Positions 48,056 through 55,770 of a stretch of 64,000 nt of DNA are shown in pieces. Source of the stretch: Methylomonas sp. LL1 (GTDB lineage Bacteria > Pseudomonadota > Gammaproteobacteria > Methylococcales > Methylomonadaceae); assembly GCF_015711015.1 (NCBI RefSeq), contig NZ_CP064653.1:62001-126000 (forward strand). The letters run 5' to 3'. A program made the position numbers and the translations under genes. Every line of letters begins with the position of its first letter. Within the stretch, counting starts at the first letter, position 1. The notes below the pieces were generated by a model, which was not told the origin of the DNA, did no database searches, and saw only the letters and a program-made list of their open reading frames with translations.

Positions 48056-48625
48056 ATGTTAAAAATAAGTAAATATATAGGTATTGTTTTTTTATTTATT
48101 GCAATTTTTTGTAATATAAAATTTGCTTTTGCAGAAGATAATTCGAAAGTTAGAGGAATTGAAAGACCCATTTTTCTTACAATTGCAGCGTCAAATAAAG
48201 ATGATGATAAATTAGATCACGGGATATATATATTCAATATACATTGTGCTTCAGATGGTTGTAGTCTTGAACGTATTTCAATGAATGAATGTGTCAATGA
48301 TAAAAATGGTTCATTAAGTTTTACTCCGACAGTTGACTCCTGGGTTTCATGGGCAGGATCATTAGAGGCTAATCTCAATGATAATGTTCTTGAATTAGAT
48401 GTTTTTGAAAGAACTCCTCATTCATCTCCCGCAAAAATAAAGCTAGAGTTGGACTTTTCAAATACTCAATCTGTTCAAATTAAATCTTTCAAAGCAACAG
48501 GATTCTTTAATTCAAAAAAATGGCCTGGGACTGATAGAGTTGAATTCGTACCATTGCCTGGTGATCAAACCAAACAGTTAAATTGCCCTGTGTTTTTGCC
48601 AGGAATTACATCGGAGAAAAAATAA
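48056..48625 (+). CDS. Exported protein, candidate immunity to the Rhs tip
   Basis: 189 residues with a signal peptide (about residues 1-26, ending FAFAEDN). The mature part has few lysine clusters and is mostly beta strands; I recognise no family. It lies 43 bases after the Rhs stop on the same strand and shares the low GC content of the Rhs tip. Position and export signal fit a periplasmic immunity protein that blocks a toxin acting outside the cytoplasm. This is an inference from gene order. Confidence 0.65.
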   Translation: MLKISKYIGIVFLFIAIFCNIKFAFAEDNSKVRGIERPIFLTIAASNKDDDKLDHGIYIFNIHCASDGCSLERISMNECVNDKNGSLSFTPTVDSWVSWAGSLEANLNDNVLELDVFERTPHSSPAKIKLELDFSNTQSVQIKSFKATGFFNSKKWPGTDRVEFVPLPGDQTKQLNCPVFLPGITSEKK

Positions 48626-48659
48626 CGGTATGACGTAGTAGATGAGTGTATGACGGTGT

Positions 48660-48892
48660 GGCCTAAACATATACACCTATGTAAATAACAATCCATTAAA
48701 TGCCATTGACCCATTGGGGCTTGACCTGATTTTAGTAGGTCAGTCAGGTAATGCAGGCAATTTATTTATGTTAGCTGCACAAACTTACAATGCACAAAAT
48801 GGAAAGATAAATTCAATGAAGCCTATGGTAAGTTTGCAAGTGATCAATTAAAGGCAAAATATAGGGGAATGTATGAATATAATTTTAGATAA
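48660..48892 (+). pseudogene. Orphan Rhs tip with frameshift
   Basis: No start codon. The frame from 48660 gives the Rhs core end (YTYVNNNPLNAIDPLGL) and then a new tip (DLILVGQSGNAG, LAAQTYNAQNGK), with a stop at 48849-48851. If the frame is changed near 48802 the tip goes on as KDKFNEAYGKFASDQLKAKY and RGMYEYNFR up to 48892, a clearly protein-like end. So this is a displaced toxin tip broken by a frameshift. It overlaps the next gene by 20 bases, the usual toxin-immunity arrangement. Confidence 0.75.
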
Positions 48893-49439
48893 ACGCTATT
48901 ATTTATTGCTAAGTTTTATTTTGCTCGTCTCTTTTGATGTGCAAGCAGGTTATAAAGATTTTTTAGAAATAATTAAGTCGTCTATTGTTCCTGAGTCGGA
49001 TACCATTTTTTTTGGAAAGACGTCAGGATATAAGATAATAGAAAATGGATATGTAACTGATTCCGGTGAGGCATTATCTGTTGCGATTATTCAAGTAGAG
49101 GTCGTAAAGCCGCTTAGAGGCAAGATTAAAACAGGGGAGAAACATTTAGTATGTACCTGGTTTATTCCTGGGGGTGGTAACTCTGGGTTATATGGTTTTA
49201 ACTACGGAAAAGATAATGATGAAATAACCATATTAGGAATAGCAACAGAGTACAATATACAGTTACCTCAATTTCGCTATCACTTAATTGGTGGATTTGA
49301 TGTTGAATCTATAATTAAGGAAGGTTTAAATCTCCCTGAAAAACCTAATGAAGATAAATCTCGCATTTTGACAACTTTTTCCGAACCTAGAGATAAAATT
49401 ATTAGAAACGCATGCAATGAAGCTAATGCTTGGCCCTAA
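48873..49439 (+). CDS. Exported protein, candidate immunity to the orphan tip
   Basis: 188 residues with a signal peptide (about 1-25, ending VQAGY). The mature part contains VVKPLRGKIKTGEKHLV and a glycine-rich FIPGGGNSGLYGFNYG segment; I cannot assign a family with confidence. Its start overlaps the repaired frame of the orphan tip by 20 bases. Like the other tip genes it is AT-rich. It is probably kept because it protects against relatives that still carry the toxin. Confidence 0.65.
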   Translation: MNIILDKRYYLLLSFILLVSFDVQAGYKDFLEIIKSSIVPESDTIFFGKTSGYKIIENGYVTDSGEALSVAIIQVEVVKPLRGKIKTGEKHLVCTWFIPGGGNSGLYGFNYGKDNDEITILGIATEYNIQLPQFRYHLIGGFDVESIIKEGLNLPEKPNEDKSRILTTFSEPRDKIIRNACNEANAWP

Positions 49440-49455
49440 CAACTGAAAGTAATGA

Positions 49456-49665
49456 ATAATACCTGGCGGCGTTAATACTTACACCTATGTAAACAATAAT
49501 CCGCTAAATCTCACCGATCCTCTTGGACTTGATCCATTATGTGCAGCGAATGGACAAAGTATTGTCTGTACAGATGGCATGCGCCCACCACCTGCCGGTA
49601 CCCCACTAAATGGGCCATTGAGTCCCGTTGGCGTGGCGGCAACGGCTGCTGAAGCAACGCGATAA
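49456..49665 (+). pseudogene. Second orphan Rhs tip
   Basis: An open frame without start begins GGVNTYTYVNNNPLNLTDPLGL, the Rhs core end, and continues for about 45 residues (DPLCAANGQSIVCTDGMRPP, then a proline/alanine-rich end) to the TAA at 49665. It shares 19 consecutive bases with the end of the intact Rhs core (TTAATACTTACACCTATGT). No immunity gene follows, so it is a fragment or a tip whose partner is lost. Confidence 0.7.
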
Positions 49666-49707
49666 GGTGCGCTAAAACTCGATGCCGATAGGATGTGCCG
49701 ACGCAAG

Positions 49708-49737
49708 GAGGCGCATCTGTCGCGACCGATGCGCCTC
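49708..49737. repeat. 10-bp perfect inverted repeat
   Basis: GAGGCGCATC (49708-49717) and GATGCGCCTC (49728-49737) enclose a 10-base loop. No T-tract follows on either side. It lies between the last orphan tip and the right direct repeat. Confidence 0.55.
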
Positions 49738-49801
49738 GCCACTGGCCTTATTGGAATGCCCCAGAAACAGGGGCTTGCCACGAACAATTTTAGTTATGTA
49801 G

Positions 49802-49823
49802 GGTACGCATTGCGTACCTTTTT
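49802..49823 (+). terminator. Terminator-like hairpin
   Basis: GGTACGC (49802-49808) and GCGTACC (49812-49818) with an ATT loop are followed by five T. It could end transcription from the Rhs block. A similar palindrome is found as a scattered repeat in other bacteria, so it may be an inserted repeat that serves as terminator. Confidence 0.6.
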
Positions 49824-49876
49824 GGCGTTTGATTCATCGGAAACATTGAAAATGGTATGTGATGCATACTCTACGC

Positions 49877-49940
49877 GGCTAATCCTTATTTGTATGAGTT
49901 TGACCAGATTCAGCGCTTGTTCAGGGTTTTTTATTGAATC
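49877..49940 (+). repeat. Direct repeat, right copy (orphan PLD 3' end)
   Basis: 49884-49940 equals 42688-42744 over 57 bases. In frame it still reads AANPYLYEFDQIQRLFRVFY and then the stop at 49937, the end of the PLD protein, but no PLD gene lies in front of it. Its stop is only 37 bases from the stop of the convergent small gene, which suggests that this was the original right neighbour of the PLD gene. Confidence 0.92.
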
Positions 49941-49973
49941 AGAAAGCGTGCCGGTCCCCGCTGAAATCCCGTG

Positions 49974-50330
49974 TTAATCATTTGCCCCTTTGTCAGGGAG
50001 GCACCGGTCTGGGGTAAGTTCGGCTTCTTTATCGATAAGCTCGGGCATTGGTGGTGTATCGGCGCTTGTCGATACGATGCGTTTCCATGCCTTTTGCATC
50101 TGTTCCAGAGTGGCTTGAGCTTGTTGGCGGGTCCCGAAGGGGCCGTGGAACTCGGCGTGTTCGTTAAATCGTCTTTCCCGAATGTGGTCTGGCCAGTTGA
50201 CGATATAAAAGCCCGGCACCAAGGGTTTTTCGTGGCCAGTGCGGTATTTTCGCTGATACGAATCGGAGTCGACTAGCCAGAAATCGCGGATGACGGTTGC
50301 AATCTCGAACTTTTCATAATGAGTATCCAT
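49974..50330 (-). CDS. Small protein of unknown function
   Basis: 118 residues, soluble, with aromatic and charged residues mixed (RDFWLVDSDSYQRKYRTG, GFYIVNWPDHIRERRFNEHA) and a glutamine-rich helix (RQQAQATLEQMQKAW). GGAG lies six bases before the ATG. I do not recognise a family. It converges on the PLD gene end and lies downstream of the giant kinase gene, separated by a structured 300-base leader. Confidence 0.65.
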   Translation of the reverse strand: MDTHYEKFEIATVIRDFWLVDSDSYQRKYRTGHEKPLVPGFYIVNWPDHIRERRFNEHAEFHGPFGTRQQAQATLEQMQKAWKRIVSTSADTPPMPELIDKEAELTPDRCLPDKGAND

Positions 50331-50384
50331 GGTCGGCTCCTATTTGGATCTATGCCTCGAGTGCTTACCCCCCTTAGAACTGTA

Positions 50385-50480
50385 AAGTTTCCCCACAACA
50401 GATGCGGGCTGCTTTAAGCCTGATTCCGCATGGCTCCCCACAATTGTTTTGGGAAACTTCCGTGGTGGGGCTGTTGTGGG
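50385..50480. other. Region of competing inverted repeats
   Basis: AAGTTTCCC (50385-50393) can pair with GGGAAACTT (50451-50459), while CCCACAACAG (50392-50401) can pair with CTGTTGTGGG (50471-50480). The two stems share bases on the left arm and cross, so they exclude each other. A second CCCACAA at 50437-50443 can also compete. On the minus strand this is the leader of the 118-residue gene or the tail of the kinase mRNA. Confidence 0.4.
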
Positions 50481-50628
50481 ATTAAAGCCTAGAAAAACGT
50501 ACAAGCAAATCCGTGCGAGCACTTACTTGAAAACCTGAATCCAATAGCAGTTTGGCTATTGCTGTTTCCGGTGGCCCGTCGAAAATTGTCCCGCGCCGTC
50601 ATCGCCGATCGATGCAAGGGCCGAGGCT

Positions 50629-53600
50629 TCAGACCAGGAAGGGTAATGTGAAGTGAATAGCGATGCCGTTGCCGGCATTTTGTTCGGCCCACATTTTTCC
50701 GCCATGCGCGGCAATTAACGAGCGGCTGATGGCAAGGCCCATGCCTAAACCAGCGGGCTTGGTGGTGTAGAAGGGTTGGAAGATTTTTCCAAGCGAGGCG
50801 GCATCCGCGACACCTATTCCGCTGTCGCGCACCGTTACCCGCACCATCGATGGATCGGCTTCATGGCGATGGGTTGTCAGGGTCAGCGTTTCGGCTTTTG
50901 CACCCTGTTCCCGCATGGACTCCAGGCCATTACGCAACAAATTATTTAACACCTTCTGCACTTGTAGGGCATTGGCCTTAACCTGGGGTAGCCCGGTTGC
51001 CAGATCCAGTTCAATTTTATAGTCGTCCAGGAGTCCGTCCGCATTAGCCAAGTCGATCGCTTCATGGACGGCAGTATTGATGTCCAACGGCTCTCCGGGG
51101 TTTTCCCCTTTTTGCAATAGCGCCAATAATTGGCGTATGACTTCGCCGGCACGCTGCGCTTGCGCGGAACTTTTCTCCAGAATCTGGCGGAGTTTTTGCG
51201 GATTGGGAATTTCGGATTGCAACAGGTGCAATGCCACGTCGGCATAGGACGAGATGGCGATCAGCGGCTGATTCAATTCGTGGGCGATCGCGGCGGCGGT
51301 CTGGACTGCTACATTTAATCGAAACGATTGTTCCATTTTATCGCGCCGCTCGTTTAGTTCCCTTTGCTTGATGTAGTCGGTGATGTCCAAATTGATGCCG
51401 AGCATCCGATAGGGCTGATTGTTGGCGTCTCTCAACAACACGCCACGGGAATGAATCCATCGATACGAACCATCCCTGTGCAGCAGGCGAAACTCCGCTT
51501 CGTAATTTGGCTGGTGCCAGGCCATGTAATCTTCTATCAAGTTCAAGACAAAAGCCCGGTCGTCCGGATGCAGGCGGCGCTCCCATTCCTCTCGTTGGTT
51601 CAGTGATTCGTTGTCGTCAAAGCCGATTTGCCGTTTCAATTCCGCCGACAAGAATAACTGGCGCGAAATCAGGTCCCAGTCCCAATACCCGGCCTTTACC
51701 TCGTCGACCACCAGTGCCAGACGCGCCTCGGAATTACGTAATTCCTGCTCGGCCTGGCGGCGCGCGCTGATATCCTCGCAGGAAATCATAATCCCGCCGA
51801 TCCGTCCCTCCGGGGTGGTCCAGGGATAGGCCGCCCAGCACAGCCAATGGCGGCTACCGTCGGCCTGGATCCAAAGGTCGTCGTCGTTTTTCAGGTAGGC
51901 GCCTATCCGTGCCAATTGATAGACTTTTTTCCATTCCGTGGGGAGATCAGGGTTTACGGCATAGTGATTACGGCCAATCAAATCGGCGTATCCGCGCCCG
52001 AACTCATCAAGCCAGCGGCGGCTAGTGACTAAATAGTTCATGTCCAGGTCGAGCATCGCGACACTGAGCGGCGCCTGCTCGACGAACAGCCGAAATTGCA
52101 GCTGGCTCTTCGCTAACGATTCTTCGGCTTGCTTGAGTGGCGTGATGTCCAAAAAGGCGCCTACCGCGCCCCGAGGTTGTCCGGATTCGTCGAACAAGGG
52201 CGACGCATTGCTGAGTAATGTCATTTGCAAACCGTCTTGGCCCAACAGGGTTACGATTTGGTTGCTGACCGCTTCACCTCGGATGGCGCGCTGCGTCGGC
52301 AACTCCTCGGCCGTCAACGTGCGTCCGTTTTGCATCAGGCAAACAGCCGGCATGACCTGGCTAAGCTGGGCCAGATCGGTTCCCGCCGGTACGCCGAATA
52401 TCCGTTCTAGCGCCGGATTACCTCGAATAGTCGGACCGTTCGTGCCATCGGCGATGCTCAGTCCGATCGGCACGGTATTGAAAATAGCCTGCATTTCATC
52501 TACTCGGCGCAGCAAGTCTTTGTTTAATTGAGCAATTTGTTGCACGGCTTGTTTTCGATCCTCAATGTCGACGACATGAATCACGATGCCGGTGATTGTT
52601 CCGCCGGCATCGCGGTTAGGGATATAAGTAGCTTGCACCCAGCGGGGTTGATGGTTTCCATAGGCAATTTGCTGGTCGAAGTTTACCTGCCTACCGGCGA
52701 GTGCCTGTTCAAGATAGGGGCGGACCATGTTCCAGGCGTTTTCGCCAATAATTTCCGGTACCCGCTGTCCAATAATCTTTTCCGCGCCAACCTCGAACCA
52801 TTTTTCATAGGTCGCATTGACCCGCAAATAACGGAAATCGGTATCGACATAGGAGATCAGCGCCGGCGTCGCATCCATAATCAAGCGCAACTCCCTTTCT
52901 CGCTCGCGCAATGCCGTTTCGACCCTTTTGCGGTGGGTAATATCGCTTTCCGAGCCGGCCATGCGGATTACTTTTCCATCGCTGTTTTTTTGGGCAATAC
53001 CGCGGTCCAATATCCATTTCCAGGAGCCGTCCTTACAGCGGATGCGGTATTCCTGGCTAAATACCGGGCTATTGCCCTCGAAATGGCATTGTAAGGCCGC
53101 CAGCACGCGGCTTAGGTCGTCGGGATGAATGTTGGCTTGCCATACTTCCTCGCCGCTGCCGACTTCGTTTTCGGCATAGCCGCGCAAAGCCTTCCAGCGG
53201 GAAGAATAATGCACTTGCTTATTGACGATATCCCAGTCCCAAATTGCGTCTTGAGCGCCATCCAGTACCAGTTCGTAACGGTCGATGCGTTCTTGCAACT
53301 CCTTTTCGGCCTGAATCCGAGCGCTGACGTCCTGGATATAGCCATGCCAGAGCGTGCCGCCATCCTCCTCGCGTAGCGGCATGGAATGGCCCTCGATCCA
53401 GATTTCACCCTTGGCCGGATGCTGGTAGCGAAATGAATTTCGCCAGGGTTGCAGGGTGCGGGCGGATTCGGCGATCGATGCCTGAATGCGGCCGATGTCA
53501 TTGGGATGAATACGGGCGAATACCGGGCTAAAATCTGTTTCAACCTGATCGAAGCCGAATCCGAGGATCGATTCGATAAAGGGACTGGCGTAGGGCATGC

Positions 53601-54828
53601 AAGAGCTGCCGTCCGGACGCAAACGGAACGAATAAATCAGTCCCGGCACTGTCGAGGCAACCTTGACCAGTTGATCCTGCAACCTTAACCGTTCCGTTAA
53701 TGCAAACTCTATTCGTACCCGTTCCGACACATCGCGCAGAATGGCGGTAAACTTTTTCTTGCCGTCGATTTCGAACTGGGCCAGGGAGGCCTCGATGGGG
53801 AACTCCTCGCCATTGGCTCGCAGGCCGGTAACAGCCTTAAGTTCACCCTGCTTACGGCTGGTGATGCCGTGAAGGTCGAAAGCGCGGATATGCGCCTCGT
53901 GAGCGCTACGAAACCGCTCGGGAATAAAGCGGTCGAGAGTTTCGCCGATTACCTGGTCAGCCTTGCAACCGAACATTTTTTCCGCCGCCGAGTTGAATAG
54001 CACAATACGTTGATCGGCGCCGATAGTAATAATCGCATCTATCGCGGATTCGACAATTCCGGAATAGCGCCGCTGACTTTCCAACAGGGCCAGCTTGCTT
54101 CGCTTCTGTTCGGTAATATCCTGGGCGGTGCCGAACCCGCCGACTAAATTGCCGTTTTGATCGAATTCCAGTACGGCTCTCTCCCGGACCCATTTTACCT
54201 CGCCGGCGACAAGCAGCCTATGTTCGATATTGTAGGGTTCGCCGTGCATGGCGGCTTGCCACATCCGGTCGACATAGGCCCGGTCATCGGGATGCACGGC
54301 GGAAAGAAAGGTTTGGTAGGTCATCGGCGGACCCTTGGCTATACCGAAAATACGGTGAGTCTGATCCGACCAAAGCAATTCGTTACGTTGGACGTTAATG
54401 CGCCAGTTGCCGATTTGTCCGACCGATTGCGCCAGATTCAAGTCTTGGTGGCTTTGCCATAGGGCTTCGGCCGATCGTCCATGGGAACTGGCCGTGGCGA
54501 TAATGTAGGCCGAGACCAGGCAAAAGCAGCTATTCAAAATCAACAGGTTATGGAGTTCGATGCCCCTTGGTAGCAAGATCAGCGCATTGACCGCGATCAA
54601 GGATAAAATTGTCGCCAGGATGCCAGGATTCCGTCCCAGCCAGAAAGAGCTATGAATAATGCCGAAGAAAAACAACAGAAATGCAACCTGTTCGGCAAAC
54701 ACGGGAATATAAAGCGTAGCCAGCGTGGCGGCCGCGACCACCAGCAGCGTCAGTCCGTAGCGTAAAAAGGCTGAACGGACGCCTAAAGAGAAGAAAATGG
54801 ATCGAAAATCGGATCGCTCAACTGTCAT
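50629..54828 (-). CDS. Giant membrane histidine kinase with eight PAS domains
   Basis: About 1399 residues. I chose the ATG at 54828, whose ATGA overlaps the stop of the DUF815 gene, over the TTG at 54846. Four or five membrane helices lie in residues 15-110. Eight PAS domains follow, beginning about every 125 residues (QSVGQIGNWR, SGIVESAIDAI, VPGLIYSFRL, LDGAQDAIWDW, MDATPALISYV, FNTVPIGLSIA, VEQAPLSVAML, VDEVKAGYWDW). The kinase core has the phosphate-accepting histidine in IAHELNQPL (about residue 1183), the N box NLLRNGLESM, and the G boxes DSGIGVAD and GLGMGLAIS. It ends with the ATP-binding domain; there is no receiver domain. A partner response regulator is not adjacent. Confidence 0.94.
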   Translation of the reverse strand: MTVERSDFRSIFFSLGVRSAFLRYGLTLLVVAAATLATLYIPVFAEQVAFLLFFFGIIHSSFWLGRNPGILATILSLIAVNALILLPRGIELHNLLILNSCFCLVSAYIIATASSHGRSAEALWQSHQDLNLAQSVGQIGNWRINVQRNELLWSDQTHRIFGIAKGPPMTYQTFLSAVHPDDRAYVDRMWQAAMHGEPYNIEHRLLVAGEVKWVRERAVLEFDQNGNLVGGFGTAQDITEQKRSKLALLESQRRYSGIVESAIDAIITIGADQRIVLFNSAAEKMFGCKADQVIGETLDRFIPERFRSAHEAHIRAFDLHGITSRKQGELKAVTGLRANGEEFPIEASLAQFEIDGKKKFTAILRDVSERVRIEFALTERLRLQDQLVKVASTVPGLIYSFRLRPDGSSCMPYASPFIESILGFGFDQVETDFSPVFARIHPNDIGRIQASIAESARTLQPWRNSFRYQHPAKGEIWIEGHSMPLREEDGGTLWHGYIQDVSARIQAEKELQERIDRYELVLDGAQDAIWDWDIVNKQVHYSSRWKALRGYAENEVGSGEEVWQANIHPDDLSRVLAALQCHFEGNSPVFSQEYRIRCKDGSWKWILDRGIAQKNSDGKVIRMAGSESDITHRKRVETALRERERELRLIMDATPALISYVDTDFRYLRVNATYEKWFEVGAEKIIGQRVPEIIGENAWNMVRPYLEQALAGRQVNFDQQIAYGNHQPRWVQATYIPNRDAGGTITGIVIHVVDIEDRKQAVQQIAQLNKDLLRRVDEMQAIFNTVPIGLSIADGTNGPTIRGNPALERIFGVPAGTDLAQLSQVMPAVCLMQNGRTLTAEELPTQRAIRGEAVSNQIVTLLGQDGLQMTLLSNASPLFDESGQPRGAVGAFLDITPLKQAEESLAKSQLQFRLFVEQAPLSVAMLDLDMNYLVTSRRWLDEFGRGYADLIGRNHYAVNPDLPTEWKKVYQLARIGAYLKNDDDLWIQADGSRHWLCWAAYPWTTPEGRIGGIMISCEDISARRQAEQELRNSEARLALVVDEVKAGYWDWDLISRQLFLSAELKRQIGFDDNESLNQREEWERRLHPDDRAFVLNLIEDYMAWHQPNYEAEFRLLHRDGSYRWIHSRGVLLRDANNQPYRMLGINLDITDYIKQRELNERRDKMEQSFRLNVAVQTAAAIAHELNQPLIAISSYADVALHLLQSEIPNPQKLRQILEKSSAQAQRAGEVIRQLLALLQKGENPGEPLDINTAVHEAIDLANADGLLDDYKIELDLATGLPQVKANALQVQKVLNNLLRNGLESMREQGAKAETLTLTTHRHEADPSMVRVTVRDSGIGVADAASLGKIFQPFYTTKPAGLGMGLAISRSLIAAHGGKMWAEQNAGNGIAIHFTLPFLV

Positions 54829-55592
54829 TCGCGTTGGATTTGGCAATAAGCATTAAAGAATTGTTTGGCGCTGCGGCCGTTTTTGGCGGCATTTTGATGG
54901 GCAAAATCCAGGGCCGCTTTGTGCAAGGTTTCGCGGTCGCCGTTGAAATCGACGAAATAGCTGTCGACTATTTCCAGATAGGCTTGGGTTTGTTGCGGGT
55001 AAAAAGCCAGCCGTAAACCGAAACGGTCCGACAACGAGATTTTTTCTTCGATGGTGTCGGAATAATGCACTTCTCCGTCCACCAATTGCGTCTCCAGATT
55101 GTCGCGCATATGTTCCGGCAGCAAATGCCGGCGATTCGAGGTGGCGTAAAACAGCACGTTGTCCGGTGGCAGCTCTATCGAACCTTCCAGTACGCTTTTC
55201 AACGGTTTGTACAGGCTATCGCCGCTTTCGAACGACAAGTCGTCGCAATAGATGATGAAGCGCTGGTCGTGTTCGCGGATGCTGTCGACGATTTCCGGCA
55301 GATACAACAAGTCCTGTTTATCCACTTCGATGATGCGCAAGCCCCGGTCTTTATAAGTGTTCAACAAGGCCTTGACCAGCGAGGACTTGCCGGTGCCGCG
55401 CGCGCCCCACAACAATGCGTTGTTGGCGGGTTTGTTTGCCAGAAAGCGTTCGGTATTGGCGATCAGCTGTTGTTTTTGCGAATCGATGCCCAGCAATTGA
55501 TCCAGGCGAATCGGGTCGGTTTGACGAACCGGGCGTAGATAGGCTTGGCGCTGGCGCCAGATGGCCGCATGGGTGGTGTTCCAATCGATCAT
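54825..55592 (-). CDS. DUF815 AAA-type ATPase
   Basis: About 255 residues from the ATG at 55592; the open frame goes back to 55691, but the family start matches MIDWNTTHAAIW. The ATP-binding loop is LLWGARGTGKSSLVKALL, the magnesium aspartates are in FIIYCDDLSFE, and the arginine finger region is ATSNRRHLLPEHMRDN. The family is a AAA-type ATPase of unknown purpose, seen widely in proteobacteria. Its stop overlaps the start of the giant kinase gene by four bases, so the two are made together. Confidence 0.9.
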   Translation of the reverse strand: MIDWNTTHAAIWRQRQAYLRPVRQTDPIRLDQLLGIDSQKQQLIANTERFLANKPANNALLWGARGTGKSSLVKALLNTYKDRGLRIIEVDKQDLLYLPEIVDSIREHDQRFIIYCDDLSFESGDSLYKPLKSVLEGSIELPPDNVLFYATSNRRHLLPEHMRDNLETQLVDGEVHYSDTIEEKISLSDRFGLRLAFYPQQTQAYLEIVDSYFVDFNGDRETLHKAALDFAHQNAAKNGRSAKQFFNAYCQIQRE

Positions 55593-55770
55593 GAGTTTTC
55601 CGCGGGTTGTCTGATGGAGCCTGATTGTATGATTTTTTAGCAAGCGATAGTAGCCGCGCATTTGATCCGGCGGTTCCGGTTGATAGGACATGTATTCCGG
55701 TTAAAACAGTAATCGTTCAAATGCCGATAGCCTTGGGAGTATGGGGGGTTTTGATCAATGGCTTATAGGT

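Noticed and set aside
42681-49940. tRNA-type attachment site for an integrase
   Set aside because: The repeat is a protein-coding gene end; no tRNA-like fold and no integrase gene is present.
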